Shown here: one piece after another, positions 32,740-44,847 of the stretch | How the letters are laid out: each line of letters opens with the position of its first letter | Position numbering within the stretch: position 1 is the stretch's first letter | From: Siphonodentalium dalli | Taxonomy: Eukaryota > Mollusca > Scaphopoda > Gadilida > Siphonodentaliidae | Assembly: GCA_032622095.1 (NCBI GenBank) | Contig: CP136063.1 | Coordinates: 116,580,723 to 116,644,722, forward strand | Length of the DNA: 64,000 nt | Direction: 5' to 3' | Position numbers and translations under genes: made by a program | The notes under the pieces: model-generated | The model's database searches: none | What the model saw: only the letters and a program-made list of their open reading frames with translations | What the model was told of the DNA's origin: nothing

Positions 32740-34400
32740 TAAATATTAGTCATATTTATCACATGGTGCAATCAAAAATAGTTTCTTCTGAGATGAAAGA
32801 AAATACAACCAGTAGCACATGGCTTTTCATGACCATCCAATACTGACACATGACAAGGGTACATCTACCAATTCAATTCAATTTATTAGTATTCTGATCA
32901 TCAAGGTAGATATAACAGAAACATGGTTATTACAAATATCGATGCAAGTATAAATTTGTTTTGCATGAATGCACATTTAGATATATAATATAGTTGTGTA
33001 TACAATAGTGTCTTGATCTGTATATAATTATATATATATTTTTCTGATAGATTATTGTTATTAATTTCGGCGTATTACGTGTTCGGTCAGTGGATATGGA
33101 TTTTGAATGGTTTAAGTGATTCAGCCTCAAGAGGAGTCAGATTGTAGTATATACTCGTGGCGCTTATCAAATAAGCGCATCTACAGCGATAAACTATTAT
33201 ATTGGTGTTGGGGTCCTTCTTTATACAATTTGGTACATGTAAGAAACAAGTATGTTATATCGGTATATTTTGAAGGTGGGTTACTTGTTTCTCTGAAAGT
33301 GTAGCCTCAAGAGTTCCGAAATATATCAATAATCTTTTTTATAAAAACTGAGAGATTCTTGGTAATTCTTTTGTTGCGGTTATTGAATAGTGCTGCTAAC
33401 TTGTTAGCGTTTGGTCTCTGGTAATAGTATGGTCTTAGGTATTGCACGCGTATGTCTTGGAGTTCAATACATTTAAGGATGACATGATACTCATCGCCTA
33501 TTTCTGAGTTGCAGAGGGTACACAATCTATCCGAATAGACCGGCTCTCCAGACCGAGTCGAAGGCTTTAGAAAAATCTATAAAAGCGCAGTAAATATTCT
33601 GCTTGTTGGCTTTGAGAAGTTGGATTAGAGCATAAAGGGAAAAGGTGTGATCGACTGTGGAATAGCCCTTTCGGAAGACGGCTTGGGCCTCCGAGTGCAG
33701 ACAGTTCATGTCAAGAAATTTGTCTATGCGCTCATTTATTATGCTCGTAAATAGCTTTGCAGAGGATTTCATTCATATTTTTAGAACAGACACATAGCCT
33801 AACATAAACAACTAAAAATATTGCTCTGTCGGGCACATGTGTATAGCCTATATATAGCAACATTTCTTTTAAACTGACAATAATTATCAAGTATAGCACA
33901 ATGATCAGATGAGCACCTGGACATGTCTTTAATCACCTGTATATTTGTGGAGATATGATAAACAGGTGTCCTCAAAATCTTACTCTAACCCACTCGATTG
34001 AGATATACATCTCGGTGTAAAACCCAATTTGTCGTATTTTATTTTCTGCGAAGTTTTTGTGTTTATGGTGTTCATGTCGATTCAAAACACGTCGATTGTA
34101 CGTTTTAAACTAAAATAATAATGGTAATATCTGAAGTAAGTGCAGTTGTATAAAAATAAATAAATAAATAATTCTTTATTTGTGGGACGAATTAATCGTG
34201 ATAAACACAATGACAGTAACTCAGACAAGGTGAGTCACTATACATATAATCCATGCATATAAGAATTAAATTGTGTGATGCCATTGGACATACACTTTAT
34301 GAGAGTACACAGTTTGAGCAGGAGTATTTTCCACATCAGAGGGTTTCACATCAATTTAATCTGGGCACAGCCCAGTAACCCTGCTTGCACTAGATAATGT
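32740..34400. repeat. Older repeat block, diverged copy of 39555-40330
   Basis: The flanks of the retrotransposon fragment at 32.88-33.79 kb align with 39555-40330. Shared landmarks are 'gtttcttctgagat', 'gggtacatctgcc/acc', 'gagcacctggac', 'tggagatatgataa', 'gtaaaacccaa', 'gggacgaattaatcgtgataaac', 'gacaaggtg' and 'gtaaccctgct'. Divergence is substantial. The block is therefore an interspersed repeat or ancient duplicate that predates the 15.5-kb tandem duplication. Confidence 0.7.
32880..33790 (-). pseudogene. Internally deleted non-LTR retrotransposon fragment
   Basis: Minus strand. 33527-33772 encodes part of a reverse transcriptase (KLFTSIINERIDKFL, AQAVFRKGYSTVDHTFSL and the catalytic-region FIDFSKAFDSVWRAGL). 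33307-33525 encodes the Cys-rich C-terminus (CTLCNSEIGDEYHVILKC, a CxxC...H...C pattern). Everything between FDSVWR and that knuckle, including the second catalytic motif, is missing. The 3' end on this strand runs into 'aattgaattgaatt' (about 32874-32888 as its complement), a simple-repeat tail typical of such elements. It is non-functional. Confidence 0.8.
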
Positions 34401-35175
34401 GCTGGTTGAGAACTTGGCAGACTAATCAGAAAATAGTTAGAAATCATGGGATGTTGTGTATTCTGCACATTGGCATAGGTTTGCAGTTATCAGTAATAAA
34501 TAAATTATTATTTCCAATTGCGCCTTGTAGATATCCCCTCTATGTAATTATTTTCAAAATATGTCAGCTCTAGTTGAATTGGAGCTTAACAACTGATATG
34601 TCTACAAAATGTCAACAGTGAGTCGAAAGTCAAGATTAAGTGCACTCTCCTGATATGTTATCAGCTTAAAGGTACGGGCGGTGTTCGTTGCAGAAATATT
34701 TATATTTGTTCAAATCGCCATCAACAGAAGGAACACCAAAATATATACAGTTCCGCTCATACACCAAAGGTAATCAGCGCGTAAATAGTATATTGTCGTC
34801 AAGACGTACGCTGGTGTAGTTAAACAAGAGACTGCTCGTGATAAGTTTACACAACGCAACGCAATTATATTGGTTAATCACACAAAAATGATATAAACGC
34901 TCTTTATTGTTTCTACATCAGGAAACAGTAACAAATGACGCTCTTTATGTTTACCATATCCGGATCTAAATAAAAGCCAGCAAAAGCAGGGGGGGGGGGT
35001 CGGAATTTTTTTTCAGGCACGTATGGCATTTTTTCCCTTTCGATCATTTTTTGTACCCACCCACCCCCACCGCCAAATTTTTTTTCCGTTTACGGCAGTT
35101 TTTTTCCAACCATTTTTTGACACCCACCCCCCTTTTAACACTAAAACAGAGATTTGCGGGGGGGGAATTTACTGT
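34401..35175. other. Gene-free stretch at the left edge of the tandem duplication
   Basis: No exon recognised. The last 180 bp are homopolymer-rich (runs of G, T and C at 34989-35170). The duplicated block starts immediately after 'ggggggaatttactgt'. Confidence 0.45.
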
Positions 35176-35749
35176 AAACAGCTGTATATGAATTTCTGTG
35201 CATACTATTTATCATGGATGTTAACATGGACATGTAAATAGGAATGAGTCATTTTGAGGTCATTCGGCCAAAAAAACATGGCTGCCAGCGGCCATCTTGG
35301 ATTTCAAAATTTGCAACAAAATACAACACGATAACTGCCTGCAGTCAGTTTACCAGTTAGAATTACATTATTTCTCTCATTCAAAGTGGTTTTGAAGCCC
35401 AACTCATTACCAAAACACTAAAAAAACAAGCAGAATGTTTTTTTTAGTTGCGGAAAAAATTGCTTGTTGGTGGCTTTGACCACCCACCCACCCCGGCATA
35501 CGTGCCGGAATTTTTTTTTCACCCTCCCCCCTGGCAAAAGTTACTTTTTTGCCTTTGTTAACATAACAAAGGGGAGTTAACATAACAAAGGGGAAAACGT
35601 TGACAATAACTTACTGTTTATGCCATATTTCTGATTGGCATAAGAAGTCTGTCTATATCTCACTATTCCTTCTGTTTATGGCGGTTTTTGACGGAGATGA
35701 ATATTTTAACAGCATACCCACCAACAATACCTCCCGTATCTTTAAAGGA

Positions 35750-35952
35750 TCACACTGGTGAGCACGTTATCGAATTGAATTTTGTGATAGGCCGCCCATA
35801 ACTGAAGTTATGCTGATTCGTGCCATTGAATATTCCACTATGGATTAAGCAGTCTGAATCGTTAATCTTTGCTTTCAAACTTGAAAGGCTGTCGAAATAA
35901 AATTCGCTTTTATCTACTGATAGTTTATACAGAAACGGCTGGACTATCGGAG
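35750..35952 (-). CDS. Candidate terminal exon, unknown product (unit 1)
   Basis: On the minus strand an acceptor 'acattttcag' precedes an open stretch of about 66 codons (PIVQPFLYKLSVDKSEFYF...) ending in a stop at 35750. It contains two cysteines and two N-glycosylation sequons (NDS, NGT). Its phase-1 start is compatible with the phase-1 signal exon at 43227-43287, about 7.3 kb upstream on the same strand. I do not recognise the domain. The link between the exons, and the exon itself, are inference. Confidence 0.25.
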
Positions 35953-36009
35953 CTGAAAATGTGTACATATGGGTAATTTGACTCTGTAAATCTTACTAGA
36001 TAGGTCTCG

Positions 36010-36130
36010 TTGACATCATATGACTTAAAAGGCCACTAATAAATAATTCAATTAAATCATTAATTATATACCCAAAATAGATGCCCTCTGGTCGGTGAAA
36101 ATTGAAACACGAGGATAATTTAACAATTCA
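36010..36130. repeat. Repeat A (~145-bp family), left part, unit 1
   Basis: Carries 'aaaggccactaataaataat', 'attatatacccaaa', 'ctctggtcggtgaaaattg' and 'ccccggacgacttaaagg'. The same family forms several units at 40420-40860. The array has been split by the material between. Confidence 0.6.
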
Positions 36131-36985
36131 ATATATACCGTTGCCCCCCGGACGACTTAAAGGGGCAAATATGCGCAATAAAGAGCATTCCTTGTGTATA
36201 CAAATTGGTACAGGGGAGTGTCATCGGATAGGAGAGGGGCACCACACATTCTTCCCCATGATAGGATGAATATAGTGGTGTGCATGGTTCAAAGATGTAA
36301 AGTTGGGGCCGTTCGAGTGAGGGTGCACGGAAGGGCAGAGGGGAACCAGAATTGATACACATATTGTTTTAGCGATTATTTCCACCAAATTAATACACAT
36401 TCTTCTCCATGATATGAGTAATCTAATGGTGCGACTTAATGTTGTCAAGAGAAGTATCATTCGAGTCAGGGGTGGATGGAAGGGGAGAGAGCACCACCAT
36501 TGATAGAATTATTTTTAGCGCCGATTTCCACCAAATTGATAAATATTCTTCTACATTATACGAAGATTCTAATTTTGTGATTTAAAGACATTTGTGCCGT
36601 TTGGGTGAGAGATTGTATGGCACTAAATTTGATAATAATGTTTGTAGTTTCCTATTGCCACCAAATGTATACCTAATCATTGCAATGATATCAGGTGTCT
36701 AATAGTTTGGATTAAAGATAATCAAAAGTGGTGACGTTGGAGTCTGGGTGCATGGGGGGGGACCGGAAGAAGGACGCTCAAAAACAGAAAGCGTGGAGGG
36801 GCAGCAAACATATTTTTGTCCTTTCCACCAAAAGTATACATACTCATGTCCATGCTATGGCGCCGTTCGAGTCACGGAGCACGGATGCGGAGAGGGGCAA
36901 AATTGATTTTAATAACCTATTCTTAGCATATATTTCCACCAAATTGATACATAATCCATATTTCGAGGAAACCAGTGCTCACACT
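36130..36985. repeat. Repeat B (~130-170-bp family), left part, unit 1
   Basis: Degenerate units marked by 'tttccaccaaattgatacac', 'ttcttctccatgatatgag', 'gtgccgttcgagtcaggggt', 'ggaaggggagag' and 'gattttagcgcc'-like ends. There are about five units. The family resumes at 39060-39400 after an inserted segment. Frames called in this region are products of the repeat. Confidence 0.65.
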
Positions 36986-39059
36986 GGCCCAAAGTTTTCT
37001 TGAGCCACCACCTGAGCCACCTTAGCCACTTCATTTACTTCAGCCACATTTTTCAACCCATATTTTTTTAGCCACTGATTTAAACATATTCAAAGAACAC
37101 AAGCTAATTACCTCAAATATTTATTCTAATATAATATAACAGGTTATGGTAGGTAAAACAACAACAATATTAACAACAATATTAATAAACAAACATTGAA
37201 ACTTCTGAGATTTAACATCTGCCCATTTAATAAATGCTTTACCAAAATTAAAGTCTAACATTGGAGGGCCTTCAATTGCAATTTTTATTAATACATGTAA
37301 GTGTGGAACAGAAAGTCTGTTTTGTCGTTTATCATTGATTAAATGTTGGTACGAGAAGGCCTCTCACATTACACATTCGACAGGGGTGCACAATATTATG
37401 TTTATGCAAAGTCTGACATAGGATATGTATCCTTTCTTTCTTTCAATAATGTTTGGCGATGTGAAAGCAATACAACGAATGTGTGTTTTATCGAGTAGAA
37501 GTAGGAATCCCATTCACTGTACGCGATACAATTACAACCAGCCGATATGGTATTAGGGTGGATACACACATGCATGTAATGTCTGTATGTAAAATACATG
37601 TATTTTACATGGCCACACCAATAATTGACAAAATAAATCACCTGCGCGCGAGAGGTCAATTTCACCAGTGAGTAGTTATAAGCCATTATCAAACAAACTG
37701 CCATCAAGAAATTTCAGGCCAGTCATAAACATGTCTTCATTTTCATTTCGAAAAGTTGATTGGAGCCGGTCGATTTTATACTTGATTTGTTTATGTCATT
37801 TCTTGGAAACAGGGTCATCCAAAACAAAAATAAAATATGCAGAATTCTTTTATATAGGATGATACCGGCTTGTTAAGATTTCTCTGATAATTTGAGAGCG
37901 AGCTCATGTGATAACATTAATTCAATTGGGAGTGCAAATATTCATTATAGCGCCAACAAATAATGCAGGTACAGCGTTGAAATTAAAAAGAGTGACACCC
38001 CCTATTTATATATATGTTTCTCAAGCCAAAGTTGAACAAGCTTGAATTATAACATTTTCGACCATAATCCATGATTGGGGGAGGGGCTGGTTCTCGAAAG
38101 CTTCCAATAACTAAGGGAGTTAATTTAATGTATCAGCCGGGATTATCTGGGCAAGAATTACAATATAATGTTTTACTTAAATATTCCATAGTTGTAAATT
38201 TTGCGTATACATGTATAACTGTATAACACAAGAGAGGAAATGTGACGTAGTTGGGAACTCGTAGCTAGGCAACACTTTCGCCGTATGAAGACAAACAGCA
38301 ACACCATGCATTCAAATTTAAAGCTGTATAATATGTTCATAATTATATGAACAGCATAAATTGCTGCATATTAGATTAATCACTCGCAGAAAACAGACAC
38401 GACATACATGACTACGATATTTATAAAGCAGGGTGTCAGGACTCAGGGTGCTGCATGCACACCCCCGTCGAGGAAATATGCAATGGTGAATTCGGTAGCT
38501 TCTGGGATAATATAGCTCCCCGTGCATGTTGGGGGGCCATAGCCCCCTGCGTTGGTGAAAAGGCCATCACTGGTATCAAAATCAATAGAAGACTAACAAT
38601 GATTTAAACAGAATGTCGACCATTTGAGTTATCGCGCGAATAATTGTTTTAAGCGGCCTGACGAATTTGTCCCAGTCAACGGCTCTTCAGCTGTTCAGAG
38701 TTTAACTCACTGTGGTCAAACACAGTCGCAATGATTGGGTTGTCAGCGGACACATATTACACGGTGTGTATGATCCATGTAAAACGCCAAATACACGATA
38801 TTTACAGAGATTACATGCATGTGTGTATCCACCCTAAGCCAATAATCAATTAGCGAATGCTTTCGTTCAGACTGTCTCGTGGCGGGATAGTGTTGCATGA
38901 TAGCTAAACTTAATCTGTCCGATGGCAGTTAATTTAAGATCCACAAACCCACATTCTTTGAGCCACTTTCTTTAGCCACTAGCACATACTGTGTAGCCAC
39001 TTTTGTTTTTCTTTCACAATTCGTGAACACTGTATGAAACTAATCGTGTAATTATGAGA
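36986..39059. repeat. Segment inserted in repeat B, with 1.28-kb inverted-end core, unit 1
   Basis: Near its two ends are direct runs of 'agccac' motifs (36997-37075 and 38956-39003). Inside, 37553-37592 ('ttagggtggatacacacatg' onward) and 38802-38836 are inverted copies of each other, near-identical over about 35 bp, enclosing 1.28 kb. No transposase frame. It may be a non-autonomous DNA element, with the core 37553-38836 as the element itself. Confidence 0.5.
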
Positions 39060-39400
39060 AGCCAATTTGTTGCCGCTTGGTGTGCAAGATGGGGGCACTA
39101 AATCTGATAGGAATTTGTTTTGCGGCAGATTGCCACCAAACGTATACATAATCATTTAAATGCTACCATGAATCCAATGGTGTGGTTTAGATATGTCAAA
39201 AGTGGTGCCGTTGGAGTCATAAATGGGGATGGGGTACCAAATATGATACAAATATATTTAGCACCAATGTCCGCCAAATTCAAAAACGTTCTTCTCCAAT
39301 GATATGATGAATCAAATAATGTGGGTTAAAGACGCCATATTTGGTGCCGTTGTGGGTCAGGGGTGGAAAGAGGATACAGAAGAAAGAAAGAAAAGTATAT
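39060..39400. repeat. Repeat B, right part, unit 1
   Basis: Continuation of the repeat-B array, with 'ttgccaccaaacgtatacataatca', 'aatggtgtggtttagatatgtcaaaagtgg' and 'caggggtggaaagagga'. Confidence 0.6.
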
Positions 39401-39554
39401 TTATCATTCTCTTTAACAGATACACGAGATTATAGAATGTTAGAATGGCGCATGTACTATGACACAATTGAGAGTCACTCCCATTCAAGATATTTTCCAC
39501 AACAAAAGATAAAATTTGTAAGCGATGTGGAAATGTATAGAAGGCCTGCTCAAA

Positions 39555-40330
39555 TATATTGGTCACAGTGTGCAATCCAATTTAGTTTCTTCTGAGATCA
39601 AATAAAACATTCAGACCACAGGACTTTTGAGGATCCCCCAACACTGGCATCTGACTAGGGTACATCTGCCCGTTACAGAGGAGTTCTTTCAATTTATTAG
39701 CTAGACTCATTGTTAACATACACAACGTAAAATCGCGCTCTGTGCCTCGCCCACGTAGCTGATATATTGCAACATTTATTTCAAAAATGAGAATAAGCCA
39801 GAATAGCACCATGAACAGAGGAGCACCTGGACGTTTCTTTAAAACGGATGTATCTTCATGGAGATATGATAACCAGGTGAAACTCAATATCTTAGTCAAA
39901 CCCACTAGATTGATTTATGAATCTCTATGTAAAACCCAAATTGTCGTCTTTTATTTTTGTGAACTAATGTATTAATGATGTTCATATACAAAATATAAAA
40001 AAAAAATCATCAATTCAACCACGTCGAGTGTACGATTTAAAACATGATAACGTCTGATGTACGAGCAGAACTTTGTAAATAAATATATACATCTTTATTG
40101 ATGGGACGAATTAATCGTGATAAACAAACAAAATGATAATCACCCCGACAAGGTGGGCTATGTGCTACTTATAACCCATTATAAGAATGACGTTTTGTGA
40201 TGCCATTTGGGTATACAATTTATAAGAATACGTGTAACACTTTGAGCAAGAGTATCCTCTATCCCCACCAAATATCTACAGCATAGGGTTCCACGTGACT
40301 ATAACCTGGGTAACACCGGGTAACCCTGCT
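39555..40330. repeat. Older repeat block, uninterrupted copy, unit 1
   Basis: Counterpart of 32740-34400 without the retrotransposon fragment, so it represents the empty site. See the entry at 32740. Confidence 0.7.
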
Positions 40331-40419
40331 AGTATACCAATAAAACTCAATTTGTTTTATTGTTTGTTTCTAAAAACGGCATTAATGATTAATTTAACTG
40401 CATAATTGATTATATGACC

Positions 40420-40860
40420 AATATGTTGGAATCTGGTCATTGAAAATTGATGTACTGAGTAAATTGTCCAGATGAGTGTCACCAGATAGGTGTTGTTTAC
40501 CCCGGACTGATTAAAGGGCCACTACTAAACACATTTTGTTAAATAATTGATCATATACCAAACACAGTTGGACCCTGGTCGCTGGAAATTGGTATAAAGT
40601 GATGAATTGACCCAGGTGGTACAATTTGATAGGTGCCGTTGATCATAAAGGGGTACTTACAGATTATATTATCATAAATTAGCAATAAATTTCGTTCCTT
40701 GTCAGCTTAGACGATATGTAGGAACATTGGCACACATGGGTCACCTGATTAGGGGAATATAATTGTATATGTGCCTTTGATCTTAGATTACTTAAAGGGG
40801 TTCTGATAAATTATTTTAATGTAGATGATCAATGAAGAGCTTTTATTATCAGCTCAAAAC
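40420..40860. repeat. Repeat A, right part, unit 1
   Basis: About three to four units of the ~145-bp family: 'ttgttaaataattgatcata', 'ctggtcgctggaaattggta', 'gacccaggtggtacaatttgatagg' and 'taggggaatataattgtata'. Confidence 0.6.
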
Positions 40861-40959
40861 ATATGTGAGAACTTTTGCACAGAGACGTAATTTGACACGG
40901 GGAATGTTCTGGGATATTCTTTGGTATGGTAGAGTGATTCGTACGGAAGCCATATTGAT

Positions 40960-41900
40960 GCTTATGTAAGTTTTCATCTTTATAGAGAAACGAAAAAAGC
41001 CTTTATGCAATGCATGAGTTTCTCTAACAACTTCGAGAAAATGGGCAGAATGCTTATGGGCCTATAGTTCGTTATTATTTTGGGAGATTCAGTTTTATAA
41101 AGTGGAATTACTTCTGATACTGTCATCCTATCGGAGAAAATACCTTGTTTAAATGATAGTTTGAATATATGCGTTAGCGCTCGGGACGTTTCGGGTGTGA
41201 TCTATTTAAATACTTCGTATGTATCTTGTTGGAGCATGACAAAATATATGCATTATTATTTTGCATTGCAAACTGATTCATTAAACGCCCATAGATATAT
41301 TGGAAGAAAATGTTCATAAGCATGTTCGGTGAAGTAATATTAAAGACGCGTGACAAATCCTGTTGGAGTATTGATATATATTTGTCTGTGTTCTCTTTCC
41401 TCATTATACGTTTCTCGGTAGAACTGCTCTACTCGCTTTTATATACTTATTATCGTGATATTCGGCATACAATGTAGCACAATGGTATGTTGCATCTGAT
41501 ACGATTATCCAGTATCAGCACGGGAAACAAAATGTTTTGTGTGTAAATATGATCAATGAGTGTTGCAAAGTGTTCGGTTATTCGTGTAGGTTTGGTAATT
41601 ACAGGTAATATTCCATTTTCAAACATAGTTTCAATGAAGTTGCTAGTTTCGTATGAGACTGAAAGTTAAGCAAGTCGATGTTGAAGTCTTCTATGGGATA
41701 TGCCTTTGTCCCAGAGTCATTTAGTTCTTCGACCATACTTCATTTTCTATGAATATAGTCTCAATAACATGTGGCATAAATATCGTTAGGTCCTCACGGA
41801 TTTTATAAGAATGATTTTCATTTATGAAAATGCCACGCCCATCATCGTCATCTTGTCGTGATTTTAATTGGATTTGATGATATCCAGGAAGAGCATATTC
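40960..41900 (-). pseudogene. Non-LTR retrotransposon relic (endonuclease + RT pieces), unit 1
   Basis: Minus strand. Around 41745-41870 it reads as an endonuclease segment (GRGIFINENHSYKIRED, FMPHVIETIFIENEVW). Around 40990-41150 it reads as the start of a reverse transcriptase (FKQGIFSDRMTVSEVIPLYK, TNYRPISILPIFSKLLEKL). The intervening 41174-41404 frame is probably the linker. It is broken by stops and lacks the catalytic RT core. It belongs to a different element from the one at 19.5-21.6 kb, judging from sequence. Confidence 0.75.
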
Positions 41901-43226
41901 ATGAAAGGGGTGGTAGCTATGTTTGTTTTTCTTTTTATATTAGGGTGGGTAGCTTGTGTTGAATTAAGCGTTCACATGTTAAATGTGGAGTCATTTCCAT
42001 ACATATTTCACACATATATTATACGAATGTGGCAAAATTACAAAACAGAAAGAAATATTCAAAATTAAGAGGCTGTTTGGAACTAACTTTACATTATTAT
42101 ATTGTATTAGATATTGAATTGTTAGAATGTGATTAAATTAGCTTAATGTTTGCTGTTTATCATCAGTCACACAAGTAGCAAAAAACCTGCGGGTTTAACG
42201 CATCCATGATCATATGCAAAATCATGTATATACATGAACATACATATACATACATAATACCTAAATAATACCTCTAACATGAGAAGCATAATGATATGTT
42301 CATACCCAGAACTATATACCCAATTAATGATTGATAGAGCATATGTCCCCACTCATGCATGTATACATAGGTTTTTGAGTCCAGGGATCAGGGACCATGG
42401 TTTATAGCATAATGACTGGCTATGGACACCCGATCAGTCACCACATTGCTACACAATGCACATGAAATGAGAAGTCACCTGGGTTTAACACTGTATTTTA
42501 CAACAATTACACGCTCAAAATTATGTTGCATGTGGTTAGAGTTTGTGTTTAGGAAGGTTTATGCATAGTTTGTTTCAGAAAATAAAGTACCTTACCTATA
42601 TTAATATAATTGAAGCAGATTGGGATAGAACTGTTTCACGCCATTTAGTTATCAATAGTCAATAAGAATGGTAAAGACTAAATGGTTTTGTAGGGTGGCA
42701 CATATATTTAGATACATTTTTGGAACAGGATTTGACACAATAGTGAACAAGGAATACCATTGGGTATTGTATTCCCAATAACAAGATTAGTATAAAAAAG
42801 TATTTAAAAGTGTCAAATATGGGATAAGAGGTGGGTCCAAAATTTGCCGAGGAAAAAGTATATATTTTTGCAAGTAGGGGGGTGGTGGGTACCCTGGGTC
42901 GGAAATTATTTTGTTTGAGCATCGTGTCTGTTAAACCCCTCTTTAATTTACTAAACATCAGCGTCAGACATGTACACAAACAAATATTAATCGCGCGATG
43001 TCCGTAGTAGTAACTTAGTAATGATTTGTGAACAAGAAGAGTTAACTAATTTTAAGCTCCCACCAACATCGAGTTGTTGTACAGTTGTACAAAACGCCAT
43101 CTTGTATAGTCTATACATTTCGTATCGGTAACACTCAAATATATGGTGTCCTACGGTATATTATATTATCATATTATCTCAAATGTGGTATCAATTACAT
43201 TTAAAGCTTTTAAAATCCAAACTCAC
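41901..43226. other. Gene-free stretch (possible intron), unit 1
   Basis: AT-rich, with 'tacatatacatacata' simple sequence near 42240. If the minus-strand signal exon at 43227 is real, this is part of its first intron. No Ig or membrane exon recognised here. Confidence 0.35.
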
Positions 43227-43287
43227 CAGTGAGCGTATTGCCAGATAACACTGACAAAAACACAAACATCACATATGTGGGATCCAT
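43227..43287 (-). CDS. Signal-peptide exon, phase 1, unit 1
   Basis: On the minus strand an ATG is followed by a hydrophobic leader (MDPTYVMFVFLSVLSGNTLT) and an exact consensus donor, G|GTGAGT, at 43226-43221. This leaves a phase-1 end after 61 bp. A short charged or polar N-terminus, a hydrophobic core and a polar end suit a secretory signal. Phase-1 signal exons typically feed extracellular modules such as Ig domains. The following exon is uncertain; the candidate at 35750-35952 is phase-compatible. A 'ggatataaatatc' lies immediately 5' of the ATG, too close to be a TATA box for it. Confidence 0.5.
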
Positions 43288-44847
43288 GATATTTATATCC
43301 AAAGTGCACGTGATCAACGCGTGTAGTCAGTTGATACCTAACTAATATTATACCTACATCAGAGCACTAACAACTGCCACATGCTATATCATTATAAATC
43401 TTAATCCCATAGCACTAGGAATGTCTACCTTTACCCAATTCCTCGTGTCAAAAGATAATCGGAGATATTATAGTATCTGCAAACTAAGGTTTTTACCTGG
43501 CCGTTCAATGGATCAGTGGCTACCTGTATATAAAGATATTTTGATGGGCGAACGAGTTCTCAATACTATTAATCGTTAGCCTTACAACGTGTTTGTTTTC
43601 ATTGACAGGTATGTACAATTTTACAACATGATGTATCTCTTACTTCATATTTCTTAATTCTTATTTTTACTAAATGACACTCAATTAATCTTAAAATTGT
43701 TATCTACATTCAACTCATGTGCATTGTCATAATTATTATTAAATACATTTTATATCCACTAAATATCAAGTCATACATAAATTACTATTTAATTTAAACA
43801 TGCACTATTTCATTGCATTTTTATAATGTGTGCTGTATCACAATAACTTGTTATTTATGTTATTGGACAATACTATTTACTCATTAGAATTACTTGTCTT
43901 TTCATTCACAGCCCTGGACATTCTAATGTGGAGCGTGACGAATAATCCCCAATAAATTTAAGCCCCCTATCACAATTGGTGGAGAATCCAATAACCCAAG
44001 ACAAGATCATAACACGAGGGGCCCAGACACGAATTACCATCCGACCTACCATTGTGATCACGGACATCACCCATAGAGTCGGATTCCTTATGTCGAAAAA
44101 TATGGTCGCGCGTTTTCGAAATGTTAAAAGCGATATGAGAACGGTTTCCATGCCACTGTTATAGCTTGTCATTTTAGTGGAAACAAGTTTTTATGAGGCT
44201 TTTGTTTGTGTACTCTATTTTTACCGTCCACCTGGTAATAAAAAACATGATATTACGCATGTCAAGTTCGACAAGTGACTTGCTTTGTTCCTGGAAATAG
44301 AAAAACAGGGAGAGATCTTGCCACAAATTGCATAATTGCATATCTTAATGTGAAATTTTATCAGATGAATTGTAGTTATGACTGTATTTTCAATTCTCCA
44401 TAGCGCTCAGCGTTAAATTTTTATCGCAAATGTGGCCAGCGAGAATCATCTATTGACATCTATGTTCATACTTAGTATTTTTTAGGAATATCAGTACGCG
44501 CGTATCATCATACGCAAAATGGCGCCATTTATCCAAAATACTAGACTATCCATATGATCACAACTGTAGCCAGCAAGAATGAACTGATCACACCATATTT
44601 TCAAAAATACATGTCATGGTCATAGCTAGTAGTTTACTTTTTTCAAATTAAAAATCGCACCGATCTGCACACGCCAGCTGGCATCATTGATCGTTTTCTG
44701 TAAATACGAAACTATCTCTAAATTATGTTGACCCCGATTTAGGCCGACCCGCCAAAATTCAAGAATGGAAACAAATCAATACTGAAACCACACATACTAC
44801 ATACTGAATACACAATACGTTTACAGATCGCTTATAACAAAGCAATA
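43288..44847 (+). other. Leader region of the Ty3/Gypsy-like relic, unit 1
   Basis: A TATA-like 'tgtatataaagat' (43524-43536), an 'aataaa' (43951) and a primer-binding-site candidate 'tggtggagaatcca' (43977-43990), three bases after a 'caca' end, hint at a 5' LTR ending near 43974. I could not find the matching 3' LTR between 49.1 and 50.7 kb, so LTR limits are not assigned. No exon recognised in this interval. Confidence 0.3.

Noticed and set aside
42659-42979. 106-codon minus-strand frame with a hydrophobic stretch, also at 58171
   Set aside because: No splice sites, no family resemblance, and low-complexity AT-rich codons; the hydrophobic run is expected from T-rich DNA.
43524-43990. A 5' LTR for the Ty3/Gypsy-like relic
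   Set aside because: TATA-like, polyadenylation-like and primer-site-like sequences exist, but no matching second LTR was found within the 15.5-kb unit, so boundaries could not be supported.
44076-44164. Overlapping frames on both strands at 43906-44172
   Set aside because: Antiparallel open frames of similar length without motifs; most likely chance within the leader of the retroelement relic.
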